DNA from: Brevibacterium spongiae
Lineage (GTDB): Bacteria; Actinomycetota; Actinomycetes; Actinomycetales; Brevibacteriaceae
Assembly: GCF_026168515.1 (NCBI RefSeq)
Contig: NZ_CP093443.1
Span: 496,001-560,000, forward strand
Length of the DNA: 64,000 nt
Direction: 5' to 3'
Translations under genes and position numbers: made by a program
Shown: positions 25,262 through 34,438 of the stretch, piece by piece
Layout: every line of letters starts with the position of its first letter
Numbering within the stretch: the first letter of the stretch is position 1
Notes under the pieces: model-generated
What the model was told of the DNA's origin: nothing
The model's input: the letters and a program-made list of their open reading frames with translations, nothing else
Databases searched by the model: none

Positions 25262-25705
25262 CAGTTTCGAGCTCGCCACCGCAGGGTGGGGCGGGTCGGG
25301 CACGCAGTGTGGGTCCATTGCACGGGCGCCGAAGAGGCCCGTGTCACAAACGTTGCTGAAAATGCCTTGCTTAAACATATAGAGTTGATAGTATTCTGAT
25401 GACCCGCAGGATGGATCACCGATGATCTGTTCGCTTAGTGAGACCTCGAAGCCGTGGCATTTCAAGGGGGAGACGTTCAACTTCAGGCTGTTCGGGGCGA
25501 TTCGTATCGATTCCTGATCCGATTATTTCGGCACTCAGGCCATTTAAAGAAATATAAACATAGGTTTTAGTTCAGCGAACCTTGCCATGACGGCGCTTCG
25601 CTTCCATCGCAGTCGGCCACGTCGTATAAGAGGATCGAACGGGCTGTTATCGGAGCGAGGGTGATGTGGTGGGCGAGCTTCGACTCCAACGAAGGAATCG
25701 GGAGC
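25262..25705. other. Intergenic stretch, no gene recognised
   Basis: The 444 bp between the importer ATPase and the APC permease hold no supported gene. The part from about 25340 to 25640 is clearly more AT-rich than its surroundings and probably contains the permease promoter, but no convincing -35/-10 pair or operator was identified. Confidence 0.6.
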
Positions 25706-27202
25706 ATGGACACTCAATCAACACTCAATCCCGCTACGGGCAGCAATGCCCACGACGAGGGCGGAGACTTCAAACGGGACATGGGATTCTGGGGCAACCT
25801 CGCCCTCGGATTCACTTACTTGTCACCAGTCGTCGGCGTGTATGCGACCTTCGCCGCGTCGATGGCACTGGCCGGACCGCCAGCATTCTGGATGCTGATC
25901 CTCGCCGGAGCCGGTCAGCTCCTCGTGGCAACCGTCTTCGGCGAAGTTGTCTCTCAATATCCGATCGCCGGCGGAATCTACCCCTGGAACAAGCACCTCT
26001 GGGGAAAGAAGTGGGGGTGGATGAGCGGTTGGATCTACATGATCGCCATCAACGTCACCATCGCCTCGGTGGCCTATGGAGCCGGGCCGTTCCTCGGTGC
26101 CCTTCTGGGGATCGAGATGTCTCCGATCGCCAACGTGCTTTTGGCGCTCTTCATCATCTTCCTCGCCACCATCGCCAATCTGTGCGGGACGAAGTTCCTG
26201 GCCAATGTCGCATTCGTCGGCTTCGTTGTGGAGATCTTCGCCACCGCGGCAATTGGTGTATGGCTGCTGCTCACGGTGCGCAAACACGACCTGTCAGTGC
26301 TGTTTCAGGACTTCCGGCCGGCTGACATGCAGGATCAGACCCCATTTGCACTCGCCTTCGTCGGAGCCGCGATCATGGGCATCTACCTTTACTACGGCTT
26401 CGAAGCCAATGGCGACGTCGCCGAAGAGGTGCGCAACCCCGGTCGTGTCATCCCCAAAGCGATGCGGATGACGATCTACGTCGGTGGTCTCGCCTCGATG
26501 TTCATCGCTCTGGGACTGATCCTGTCGGTGGGCAGCTTCGAAGACATCATCAACGGAACGATTCCGGATCCGATCACAGTCGTCTTCCTCGAAGCCTTCG
26601 GTCCGGTCGGCTTCAAGCTGGTGATGGCTGTCGTCCTGGTGTCGTTCCTCTCCTGCACGATCTCTCTGCAGGCAGCCGCATCGCGCCTGATGTACTCGAT
26701 GGGTCGAGACAATCAGCTGCCGTTCTCGCATCTGCTGGCAAAGTTCAGCCGGACACGCGCAGTCCCTCCGTATGCGCTCATCGTTGCCGGTGCGATCCCC
26801 TCGGCCGTCATCCTCATCTCACTGCTGAGCGAGAATGCGCTCCTGGCTATCATCTCGTTCGCCTCATTCGGCATCTACCTGGCCTTCGCCTCGGTGGTGT
26901 TCGCCTCGATCAGGGCACGGGTGAAAGGCTGGAAGCCGAGCGGAGAGTTCACCATGGGCAAATGGGGCTGGCTCATCTCGATCTCGGCTCTGGTCTATCA
27001 GATCTTCGCCATGGTCATCGTTCTGTGGCCGGTGCCGGATGTGCCCTGGTACGACGCATGGATCGTGGGACTCATGTCGTTGGTGGTCGTCGGAGTCGGT
27101 GCCCTGTATCTGTTCACCTCCCATCCTGAGCGCCGTGGGCGAGCAGGCGGAGATGCAACACAGTTCGCACATGCTGTGCCCGAGCGGACGAAGTTCGACT
27201 GA
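25706..27202 (+). CDS. APC-superfamily amino acid/amine permease
   Basis: A 498-residue secondary transporter with about twelve membrane segments. The N-terminal family pattern is MGFWGNLALGFTYLSPVVGVYATFAAS, with the conserved GGIYPWNKHLWG and, later, YYGFEANGDVAEEVRNPGRVIPKAM. This branch of APC includes amino acid, GABA and choline/amine carriers, so an amine or amino acid substrate is likely but not fixed. I chose ATG 25706, with a GGAATCGGGAG ribosome region; an upstream in-frame GTG at 25661 is possible. It lies next to, and converges on, the amine-type catabolic cluster, for which it could be the uptake system. Confidence 0.85.
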   Translation: MDTQSTLNPATGSNAHDEGGDFKRDMGFWGNLALGFTYLSPVVGVYATFAASMALAGPPAFWMLILAGAGQLLVATVFGEVVSQYPIAGGIYPWNKHLWGKKWGWMSGWIYMIAINVTIASVAYGAGPFLGALLGIEMSPIANVLLALFIIFLATIANLCGTKFLANVAFVGFVVEIFATAAIGVWLLLTVRKHDLSVLFQDFRPADMQDQTPFALAFVGAAIMGIYLYYGFEANGDVAEEVRNPGRVIPKAMRMTIYVGGLASMFIALGLILSVGSFEDIINGTIPDPITVVFLEAFGPVGFKLVMAVVLVSFLSCTISLQAAASRLMYSMGRDNQLPFSHLLAKFSRTRAVPPYALIVAGAIPSAVILISLLSENALLAIISFASFGIYLAFASVVFASIRARVKGWKPSGEFTMGKWGWLISISALVYQIFAMVIVLWPVPDVPWYDAWIVGLMSLVVVGVGALYLFTSHPERRGRAGGDATQFAHAVPERTKFD

Positions 27203-27284
27203 GACGAGGCAGCGGGGTCGACTCCAGGAACGTGCCGATCCTGACTCGCACGGAATCAGTGCAGAATCAGTCCCCGAAGCAATG

Positions 27285-27319
27285 AGTGCGGCCCCTGTCG
27301 ATATGACAGGGGCCGCACT
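27285..27319. terminator. Bidirectional hairpin terminator
   Basis: AGTGCGGCCCCTGTC (27285-27299) pairs perfectly with GACAGGGGCCGCACT (27305-27319) around a 5-nt loop. It lies between the convergent APC permease and Cache-domain genes. Confidence 0.88.
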
Positions 27320-27363
27320 GCTGATCCGGCATCAGACTGGTCTTCGCGAACGGTGGCGTCGGA

Positions 27364-28095
27364 TCAGCTTTCGTCAACGCGATAGAGCAGACTGAGGTCC
27401 ACGCCTGTCACGTCAAGAGGCAGGCGAGAGTATCCCGGCGGCATCACTGCAATGCGCACCCCGGTGCTCAGCTCTCCGGAATTTCCGACAAGCACCTGAT
27501 TGTGCCTGCTGAGTACGGCTGCACCATGGCCGAGCGGTGAGAGCATTCGCAGCAGCTGGGACTCGACGTCATTCATGAGTATGTCGATCCCTGCGACCCC
27601 GACCTTGCTGCCATTCACGTGGCACGGAACGGTGAGAGTGACGATATAGTCATCAACTCCGAGGTGGTCGATATAGGGGCCTGCCAAGGTCCGGGTCCCA
27701 GCGTTGAAGCCGCCTTCGAACCACTCGAGATATTCGTAGTCGTAGAACCGGTCCGAGCTGCGATCGAGGATGAAGTCCCTGCGCGCGACGCCGTCGCCGT
27801 CGGTGATCCACCATTCGATGCGGGCAGTGGACGGCTCCAGCAGATCGAGTTTGAAGATGAGTCCGGCACCGTCGAATCCGGCATGGGCACCGAGGAAATC
27901 GGCGATGTCGGCTCCCAGTGCCGCGCGAGCTCTCCGGCCGACCTCGAACGGAGGTTCTCCTGCGAAGTCAGCGGTGAGATGGGCACTGAGGTTGCGTTCG
28001 AGCTCCTCGAGCCCGAGGAACAGGCCGTCTGCCCAGGCCGAGAGCTCCCGTGCTACGTCACGCACAGCAGAATTGGTCATGTCGCTCCTACTCAC
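27364..28095 (-). CDS. Cache-domain protein without membrane segment (possible cytosolic ligand sensor)
   Basis: A 243-residue protein with a Cache (PAS-like ligand-binding) fold: WWITDGDGVARRDFILDRSS, FYDYEYLEWF, GPYIDHLGVDDYIVTLTVPC, GVAGIDILMNDVE. Cache domains normally sense small molecules outside the cell, but no signal peptide or membrane helix is visible here. The start overlaps the GntR stop in ATGA, so the two are translationally coupled and may act together in sensing the pathway substrate. Aromatic residues and the Asp of GIDI occupy places that hold amino acid or amine ligands in characterised Cache domains; the ligand is inferred, not shown. Confidence 0.75.
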   Translation of the reverse strand: MSRSDMTNSAVRDVARELSAWADGLFLGLEELERNLSAHLTADFAGEPPFEVGRRARAALGADIADFLGAHAGFDGAGLIFKLDLLEPSTARIEWWITDGDGVARRDFILDRSSDRFYDYEYLEWFEGGFNAGTRTLAGPYIDHLGVDDYIVTLTVPCHVNGSKVGVAGIDILMNDVESQLLRMLSPLGHGAAVLSRHNQVLVGNSGELSTGVRIAVMPPGYSRLPLDVTGVDLSLLYRVDES

Positions 28096-28856
28096 TGCAC
28101 AGTCGACTGGTCAGCGCCATGGGATTCGATGGTCAGCTTGACGTCGATGAGACTGTAGACAGTCTTCCTGATATTCGCCTCAACCGCACGCTCTGCGCGT
28201 TCGATATCGTGAGCGGCGACGGCTTCGACGATTTCGGCGTTGTCAGCGAGTACCTCGTTCTTCTGCGCAGCGGCGCCGGCGGGAGACCATTTGAGGGCCA
28301 GAATCTCACTTTGCAGGCGCATGGATGCGCGCAGCAGCCTCGGAGACTGGGAAACGACGCCCAGCTGGGTGTGGAATCGAGAATCGGCTGCCGAACATTC
28401 TGCAAGAGTTGTCGCTTCCTCGAGCCTCTGTGCGGCATGACGGAGTTCGCCGATGGCTTGAGAGTGGGCGCGTTGGCATGCCAAACGGACAATGCCGGTG
28501 GCGACGGCCGTGTGCTCATCGCCGTAGTCGCGATAGGCCACGATGGACAGGCTCGCAAGATAGGTGCTGATCTGTTCGTCGGAGGGGAAGGGGACCTTGA
28601 CGATGAAGGTTCCGCCGCCGCGACCCCGACGGGTTTCGACGATGCCTTTGTCTCGCAGCAGCGCGAGGCTCTTCCGCAGCGTCGCCACAGCGACGTTGAA
28701 CTCATCAGCGAGCTCGACCTCGGCAGGGAGGCGTTCCCCGACCGAGATCGAGCCGAGCGAGATCGCAGAGACGATCTGATCTGCCAGGGCATCGCCGTAG
28801 CCGAATGGTCCGCTCGATCCGTGAGAAGCAAGCACGTACCTGAATGCCTGGCTCAA
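28092..28856 (-). CDS. GntR-family (FadR/FCD-type) transcriptional regulator
   Basis: A 254-residue regulator. Residues about 20-85 are the winged helix (GDALADQIVSAISLGSISVG, LPAEVELADEFNVAVATLRK, GIVETRRGRGGGTFIV). The rest is an FCD-like ligand-binding domain rich in helices (HTAVATGIVRLACQRAHSQA, DSRFHTQLGVVSQSPRL). I chose TTG 28856, because a strong AGGAGG lies 10 bp upstream; a GTG at 28880 is the alternative. It probably controls the flanking P450/flavodoxin genes; an inverted repeat at 31106-31123 is a candidate operator. Confidence 0.82.
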   Translation of the reverse strand: MSQAFRYVLASHGSSGPFGYGDALADQIVSAISLGSISVGERLPAEVELADEFNVAVATLRKSLALLRDKGIVETRRGRGGGTFIVKVPFPSDEQISTYLASLSIVAYRDYGDEHTAVATGIVRLACQRAHSQAIGELRHAAQRLEEATTLAECSAADSRFHTQLGVVSQSPRLLRASMRLQSEILALKWSPAGAAAQKNEVLADNAEIVEAVAAHDIERAERAVEANIRKTVYSLIDVKLTIESHGADQSTVQ

Positions 28857-28962
28857 CAGTCCTGCACCTCCTGGGGTCACATCGCCTTGCTCGATCCTAC
28901 CGTCTGGACGTGACTGGCCCGATGGCTGCGGCGATTGCCTCAGAGGTGCGGCGGCGGTCGGC

Positions 28963-29415
28963 TCAGGCGTCAGCAGCGGAGACGACCGCGGGCAGCCACT
29001 CGAGCGCGACATCGCTCGGCAGGTCCCAGGAGGAGGCATCATGGCGGCCGTACTCACCGACGCGCTCTGCGCCGAGCTCGGCGAAGCGACGGTCGATGTG
29101 CTCGCTGCCCTGAGAGTAGGTCTCCTCGTAGAAGCTGTCTCCCAACCCGAACATCGCATAGCGGACGCCGGCCAGATCTCCCTCGAAGTTGGAGAACTTC
29201 TCGAAGAAGTCTTGGGCAGTATTGGGCAGTTCTCCGTCGCCGTGTGTTGAGCACACGATGATGTAGAAGTTCTCAGCCGTGATGGACTCCGGTTCGAAGT
29301 CCTGCAGATCGGAGACTTCAGCGGACCGCCCATCGGCGTTGATCTTGTCTGAGAGGTCCTGAGCGATGAGCTCGGAGTTTCCCGACTCGGTTCCATAGAG
29401 GACGACGATATTCAT
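28963..29415 (-). CDS. Flavodoxin
   Basis: A 150-residue FMN protein that carries single electrons. The phosphate loop is VVLYGTESGNSELIAQDL at the N-terminus. FMN-contact segments are VCSTHGDGELPNTA and AMFGLGDSFYEETY. It starts 2 bp behind the stop of the reductase with the ribosome site AAAGGA, so both belong to one operon. The likely role is to pass electrons from that reductase to the P450 encoded divergently. No ferredoxin gene is present in the cluster, which makes flavodoxin the expected partner. Confidence 0.9.
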   Translation of the reverse strand: MNIVVLYGTESGNSELIAQDLSDKINADGRSAEVSDLQDFEPESITAENFYIIVCSTHGDGELPNTAQDFFEKFSNFEGDLAGVRYAMFGLGDSFYEETYSQGSEHIDRRFAELGAERVGEYGRHDASSWDLPSDVALEWLPAVVSAADA

Positions 29416-29417
29416 GG

Positions 29418-30761
29418 CTATCCTTTCACCATAGAGCGTGATGAGACGATGGTCTGAGGGTTGGCGGCAGAGACGTTCGTTCTGAGGCCCTCGACCGTAT
29501 CGAGCATCTCGGCATGGGTCTTGAACTTCGTCCGAATCCGTGACGGTTCGGCGTTGGCGACTTCTGCGGCATCGATGTGCTGCCAATCGGAGAAGCTCAC
29601 CGCCTGGCAGCGCAGGCTTTCAGGAAGTGCGAGGAAGCCGCCGGGGTCGTCTCCGACGGGACATCTGCCGGATTCGACGTCGGCGATGATCTCTTTCGCA
29701 ACCTGGTGGGCGTCGGCCCGGTTGGCCGGGATCGCCCCGACCGGGCCGCGCTTGAGCCATCCTGCTCGGTAGAGGCCGCATTCGAGTCGGCCCGGGCCGT
29801 CAGACGGGGCGAAGTCGTACTCTTCCGCATAATGCCAATGGCCAGGAGCGTTGACATCGAAGCCGATCGCCGAAATGACGGTATCAGCGGGAATGACGCT
29901 GGTCTCCCCGGCAGGCGCCTCTGAGAGATGGACGGACTCGACATGATCGGTGCCCCGAATGCGTGAGGGTGTGGCACCGAAGACGAAGCGGACCACCGCT
30001 CGCGTCTCATCGGGTTCGATGGCTGCGAGATCTGCGAAGGCTGCCTCTCGCTTGAGACCGAGGCTGTTGTCCTCGGCGGCAGATGATGAATTGGCAACGG
30101 TGAAGGCGACTCCTGGGATCTTGCCGAGTTCGCGAACCATCGCCACATCAGCCTTCGCCGATGCGATCGGAGAGCGGCTGAGCACCGTGATCTCGCGTGC
30201 CGGCCGTGACAGGTAGGAGGCCAGGGCCTCGGGGCTGACATCGCTGTCGACGTAGTCGGAAGCGGTCTTGGTGAGGAAGCGCACCATGTCGAGAGCGACG
30301 TTCCCGGCCCCCACGACAACGACCCGTTCACCGATGGACGGCATCGGCAGATTCGGTCGAGGAACGGTGTTGAGCGCATTGACGATGTCGCCGGAAACCA
30401 GAACACCATCCAAGTGGGATCCCGGGACAGTCAATGCGCGGTCGCGCCAGCGACCAGTCGCAAGGACGACGATGTCGAAGACGGACCTGAGTTCGGCCAG
30501 GCTGATGTCGCTGCCGACCTCGACATTTCCGGCGAAGCGGAAGTCATCGGAGAGGAAGTTGCGATCGAACTGCCGAGTCACAGCCTTCGTGTGCTGGTGA
30601 TCGGCGGCGACTCCGTAGCGGATCAGTCCGTACGGTGCGGCGAGACGATCGAAAATCGTGATCTCTGCATCTTTCCAGTGTCGTCTCAGTGCCTGCGCCG
30701 TGAAGCATCCGCCCGGTCCGCTGCCGATGACGGCAATGCGGCGAGGTGTCTGGGCATTCAT
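29418..30761 (-). CDS. Ferredoxin/flavodoxin-NADP reductase, adrenodoxin-reductase (FprA) type
   Basis: A 447-residue FAD enzyme that takes electrons from NAD(P)H. The FAD fold is RIAVIGSGPGGCFTAQAL, with FDRLAAPYGLIRYGVAADHQHTK typical of adrenodoxin-reductase-like proteins. The NADP fold is RVVVVGAGNVALDMVRFL, and the C-terminal family motif is GWLKRGPVGAIPANRADA. The ATG at 30761 has the ribosome site GGAGG 7 bp upstream; codons further upstream are not conserved-looking. With the flavodoxin it forms a redox chain for the P450. Confidence 0.9.
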   Translation of the reverse strand: MNAQTPRRIAVIGSGPGGCFTAQALRRHWKDAEITIFDRLAAPYGLIRYGVAADHQHTKAVTRQFDRNFLSDDFRFAGNVEVGSDISLAELRSVFDIVVLATGRWRDRALTVPGSHLDGVLVSGDIVNALNTVPRPNLPMPSIGERVVVVGAGNVALDMVRFLTKTASDYVDSDVSPEALASYLSRPAREITVLSRSPIASAKADVAMVRELGKIPGVAFTVANSSSAAEDNSLGLKREAAFADLAAIEPDETRAVVRFVFGATPSRIRGTDHVESVHLSEAPAGETSVIPADTVISAIGFDVNAPGHWHYAEEYDFAPSDGPGRLECGLYRAGWLKRGPVGAIPANRADAHQVAKEIIADVESGRCPVGDDPGGFLALPESLRCQAVSFSDWQHIDAAEVANAEPSRIRTKFKTHAEMLDTVEGLRTNVSAANPQTIVSSRSMVKG

Positions 30762-31171
30762 TGTTCGGCCTCCATTGGTCGACGATTTCTCCATTGAACT
30801 CCGGTGCTCGTCCACCATCGTCGGGATCGCTGTGTCCGTCAGAGACGGCAGATTCAAGACGTCTGACAGCGATCGAGGACAGAAATCAATAACATCTGTT
30901 TTTCAATCATTGCGGATCGCTGAGAATTCGGCAACCCCCTGGCGCGGCGTTCTTTCACCCAGCCGGCTCTCGAAAGGCGCGTCGAGGCTGCCCTATGGCT
31001 GATATGTGGGGAATGTAGTTATGGGGATTGAACGCCGATGAGGCGGGGGAATCTCCGGAGAGGTCTTGCGCGACGGGTAGGAGTGTGATTTGATTCATGG
31101 AAATCATTCATTCAGAAATGAATGTTTAGTTCAAGCGTAGATCAACGAGGATTCGCGGGAGTGTGAACACC
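30762..31171. promoter_or_regulatory. Divergent control region between reductase and P450 genes
   Basis: A 410-bp non-coding region with AT-rich stretches (about 30860-30930 and 31080-31140) that should hold promoters for both gene sets. The only clear symmetric site is the inverted repeat at 31106-31123. Confidence 0.6.
31106..31123. promoter_or_regulatory. Candidate operator for the GntR regulator
   Basis: ATTCATT and AATGAAT are separated by CAGA. The 18-bp palindrome lies 49 bp before the P450 start in the divergent region, a fitting place for the pathway regulator. Assignment to the GntR protein is inference. Confidence 0.5.
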
Positions 31172-31681
31172 ATGACCACCACGGTCGATACAGCAGAGAT
31201 TCCGTATCTGGACATCTCAGATCCGAGTTTCGCCATGGCATCCGAGCAGGTCAGAGACGCGCGTGAGCAATCTTGGATCGCTCAGACCAACTACGGTTTC
31301 GCGGTGCTGCGCTATGACGAGGTCGCCGCCCTGCTCAAGGACCAGAAGCTTTCGCAGGGAAGCGCTCGCTGGCCTGATCACCATGGGGTCCATTCAGGTG
31401 CTTTCCACGAGTGGTGGAGCAAGAATCTGCTTGTTCTCGAAAGCGACGAACACCACCGCATCCGTCGACTCCTCAACCCTGCTTTCTCCCCATCCATGGC
31501 ACGGAAGCTCGAACCGGAATTCGCAGAGATCGCCGAGGAGCTCATAGCCGGATTCGCCGATCAGGGCGAATGCGATTTCGTGCGTGACTTCGCCGAACCG
31601 TTCGCGACCCGAGCGCTGTGCGCAATGATGGGACTCGATCATAAGCATTGGCCGTTCATCGCCTCTCGAGCGAACACCGTC
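31172..31681 (+). pseudogene. Cytochrome P450, 5' part, interrupted by IS21
   Basis: The first 170 residues of a P450 that continues at 34617. It has the N-terminal pattern YLDISDPSFAMASEQVRDARE and the C-helix region LLVLESDEHHRIRRLLNPAFSP that contacts heme. The frame stops one codon after the insertion because of the TGA formed by the IS end. ATG 31172 is preferred over GTG 31163 (ribosome site GGGAG). When the element and one copy of the 6-bp duplication ACCGTC are removed, the frame continues with GYALSVEVKEK and yields a 402-residue P450, a normal length. As it stands the fragment lacks the heme Cys and cannot be active. Confidence 0.93.
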
Positions 31682-31806
31682 TGAGTGTGACAGTCTGAAA
31701 TGGCCCCACTTGGAGCAAAAATGATCCTCTGATTTGGCCCCACCCCCGACCTACCAGCCGTACCGTTCGTGATGTCGACCAAGACGTTCACGAAGAGGTG
31801 GGGCAT

Positions 31807-33354
31807 ATGAAGGAGATGTCGAGAGTGGAGCAATTCGAGAATATCCGACGAGACCACAGAGACCATGAGATGTCGATTCGACAGTTAGCCCAAAAGTACA
31901 AGGTCCACCGCAGGACGGTACGTCAGGCGTTGGCGGATGCGGTACCACCGCGGCGGAAGACTCCGGAGAGGGTAGCACCAGTCCTCGGTGAGCACGTTGC
32001 CACCGTCCGGGCTTGGTTAGTTGCTGACAAAGAGGTCCCTCGGAAGCAGCGTCATACCGCCCGGCGGGTCTGGCAGCGCCTCGTCGAGGAGGAAGGAGTC
32101 GAGGTTGCGGAGTCGAGTGTGCGAACCCTGGTCGCGAAGCTGCGCCGGGACATTTTCGATCAGTCGTTGGAGGTCAAGGTTCCTCAAACCCATGCCCCGG
32201 CGGCTGAAGCCGAGGTCGACTTCGGGGAGTTCTACGCCCTCATCGGTGGGGTGTGGTTGAAGCTGTGGATGTTCATTCTGCGCCTATCGCATTCGGGTAA
32301 AGCCGTGCACATTGCTTACGCCAACCAGGCTCAGGAGTCGTTTCTCGACGGTCATGTGAAGGCCTTCGACCGGCTCGGTGGAGTCCCGACGGGCATGATC
32401 CGGTATGACAACCTGACTCCGGCGGTGGTGCGGGTGCTGCTGGGTCGGGAACGGGAGGAGAATCCCCGGTTTGTCGCCCTGAGGTCGCATTACGGGTTCG
32501 ATAGCTTCTTCTGCCAGCCCGGGATCAAGGGTGCTCATGAGAAGGGTGGCGTCGAGGGGGAGGTCGGTCGGTTCCGGCGCCGTCATCTGGTGCCGGTGCC
32601 CGAGTTCGCCTCCTTAGCCGAGCTCAACGCTTTCATGGTCGCTGCCGATGCTGGTGATGACGACCGAAAGATCACCGGCCGGGTCGAGACGGTCGGGGCC
32701 GCGGCGGCCCGGGAGCTGCCTGGCCTGCGGGGTTTGCCCGATGAGGTCTTCGATGCCGCGCAGACCCTGTCGTGTCGGGTCGATGCGAGAGCCAGAGTGT
32801 GCGTACGTCAGTCCTATTACTCGGTGCCGGCCCGGTTGGCTGGCAGACGCCTCCAGGTGCGTTTGGGGGCCACGACGGTGACCGTGATCGCTGAGTCGGG
32901 GGTGGTCGCTGTCCATACCCGGTCGCTGCATAAGTACACCGAAGATTTGGTCCTCGATCACTACCTGGAAGTCCTCATACGCAAGCCCGGAGCATTCGCC
33001 GGGGCCACCGCGCTGGCGGCTGCCCGGAAGTCCGGGATGTTCACGAACGCTCATCAACGGTTCTGGGATGCTGCGCGTGGGCAACTCGGCGACACGGCCG
33101 GGACCCGGGCGCTCATCGGTGTGCTGCTACTGCACCGCAGCCTGCCCAACGGTGACATTGTCACCGCATTGACAACCGCGACCGGGTTGGGATGCTTCGA
33201 TGCTGATGTGGTCGCGGTCGAGGCCCGCCGGGCCGGTCAGGCGATGACTGCGCCACCGGCGGTGGTCGTCCCGGCCCACGTCGGACCAGTCGGGGAGAGG
33301 CCGGTGCCGGGCCTGGGCGCCTATGACGAACTGGTCTCGGTGGTGGGAGCATGA
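31807..33354 (+). CDS. istA: IS21-family transposase IstA
   Basis: A 515-residue DDE transposase. An N-terminal helix-turn-helix lies at about residues 10-45 (MSIRQLAQKYKVHRRTVRQAL). The catalytic core has Asp in EAEVDFGEF, Asp in GMIRYDNLTPAV, and Glu in AHEKGGVEGEVG. The Mu-type C-terminal part contains YYSVPARLAGRRLQVRLG. ATG 31807 is chosen because GAGG lies 8 bp upstream; GTG 31798 is in frame but lacks a spaced ribosome site. The stop overlaps the istB start in ATGA. Confidence 0.93.
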   Translation: MKEMSRVEQFENIRRDHRDHEMSIRQLAQKYKVHRRTVRQALADAVPPRRKTPERVAPVLGEHVATVRAWLVADKEVPRKQRHTARRVWQRLVEEEGVEVAESSVRTLVAKLRRDIFDQSLEVKVPQTHAPAAEAEVDFGEFYALIGGVWLKLWMFILRLSHSGKAVHIAYANQAQESFLDGHVKAFDRLGGVPTGMIRYDNLTPAVVRVLLGREREENPRFVALRSHYGFDSFFCQPGIKGAHEKGGVEGEVGRFRRRHLVPVPEFASLAELNAFMVAADAGDDDRKITGRVETVGAAAARELPGLRGLPDEVFDAAQTLSCRVDARARVCVRQSYYSVPARLAGRRLQVRLGATTVTVIAESGVVAVHTRSLHKYTEDLVLDHYLEVLIRKPGAFAGATALAAARKSGMFTNAHQRFWDAARGQLGDTAGTRALIGVLLLHRSLPNGDIVTALTTATGLGCFDADVVAVEARRAGQAMTAPPAVVVPAHVGPVGERPVPGLGAYDELVSVVGA

Positions 33355-34181
33355 ACGCGAAAACCATCCCGGCATCGACGCCGGCAGTGACTGCTCTGGG
33401 TGATCAGGCGGCTGAGGCCGCGATCGCCACGGCTTGTCGGACCCTGTTCATGCCCACGATCCGTGACCAGGCCTCACCGATGGCCGAGGCAGCAGCCCGA
33501 GAACGGCTCTCGCACAAGGCCTACCTGGCTGAGGTGTTGGCCGCGGAGTGTGATGATCGTGATGCCCGCCGTCGGATCCGGCGGATCAAGGAAGCGAAGT
33601 TTCCTCGCACCAAGCACCTGTCCGACTTCGATACCGCCGCCATCGAGGATTTGCCGCCGGCCCGGTTGGCGACTCTGGCCACCGGAGCGTGGATCGATGC
33701 CGGTGAGCCGTTGGTGCTACTCGGTGATTCCGGGACAGGGAAGACGCATCTGCTGATCGGTCTGGGGACCGCCGCGGCCGAGCAGGGCCGCAGAGTCCGC
33801 TACGTCACGACGGCGGCCCTGGTCAACGAGCTCACCGAGGCCGCCGATGCCAAGCAGCTCTCCCGGGTAGTGGGCCGCTATGCTCGCCTGGACCTGCTGT
33901 GCCTGGATGAGTTGGGGTATGTCAGCCTCGATTCTCGTGGAGCTGAGTTACTCTTCCAGATCATCACCGAACGTGAGGAACGAGCCTCGATTGCGACAGC
34001 CTCGAACGCCTCGTTCAGCGAGTGGGGGCAGACATTCACCGACCCGCGGCTGGCCGCGGCCGTTGTCGATCGGTTGACGTTTAACGCCCACATCATCAAC
34101 ACCGGCACCAGCTCTTACCGGCTGCGCACCACCCGGGCCAGGAGCGAAGAGGCCACTTTGCAGGAAGGAGATCAACCATGA
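33351..34181 (+). CDS. istB: IS21-family transposition helper ATPase IstB
   Basis: A 276-residue AAA+ ATPase, DnaC-like, that assists IstA in target capture. Walker A LGDSGTGKTHL lies near residue 123. Walker B LDLLCLDELGYV follows, with a later sensor region SNASFSEWGQTFTD. It starts within the istA stop and ends within the start of the third gene (ATGA), so all three are coupled. Confidence 0.94.
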   Translation: MNAKTIPASTPAVTALGDQAAEAAIATACRTLFMPTIRDQASPMAEAAARERLSHKAYLAEVLAAECDDRDARRRIRRIKEAKFPRTKHLSDFDTAAIEDLPPARLATLATGAWIDAGEPLVLLGDSGTGKTHLLIGLGTAAAEQGRRVRYVTTAALVNELTEAADAKQLSRVVGRYARLDLLCLDELGYVSLDSRGAELLFQIITEREERASIATASNASFSEWGQTFTDPRLAAAVVDRLTFNAHIINTGTSSYRLRTTRARSEEATLQEGDQP

Positions 34182-34438
34182 TCACCACCGAGGATCAGGA
34201 ACCAGCCAGCGGAAATGCCATCGATGCCACCGAGGACTGGGTCGCCTACATCAGCCAACGCCTCAATGACGCCCAGGATCTCCTGGACGGGATCAGTGTC
34301 ACCATCGAGTCTGTTCAGCCCAGTGGCCGCGAGCATGCCGCCGATCTGATCGATTCGGCTATTGAGGACCTTCAGCGACTGCGTCGCCGATTCGGACCAA
34401 CCGAACCCGACTACGGCCCTGGCGATCCGCCGTTCTGA
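34178..34438 (+). CDS. Small acidic protein encoded inside the IS21 element
   Basis: An 86-residue acidic protein, predicted mainly helical in the middle (EDWVAYISQRLNDAQDLLDG, HAADLIDSAIEDLQRLRRR) with a Pro-rich end. Most IS21 elements carry only istA and istB. This gene overlaps the istB stop in ATGA, so it is probably translated with it, and may be an accessory transposition factor or passenger. No family recognised. Confidence 0.65.
   Translation: MITTEDQEPASGNAIDATEDWVAYISQRLNDAQDLLDGISVTIESVQPSGREHAADLIDSAIEDLQRLRRRFGPTEPDYGPGDPPF

Noticed and set aside
31163..31684. A natural 173-residue protein ending before the IS21 element
   Set aside because: The stop is made by the IS end. The frame rejoins to a complete P450, so this is a truncated gene and not an independent small protein.
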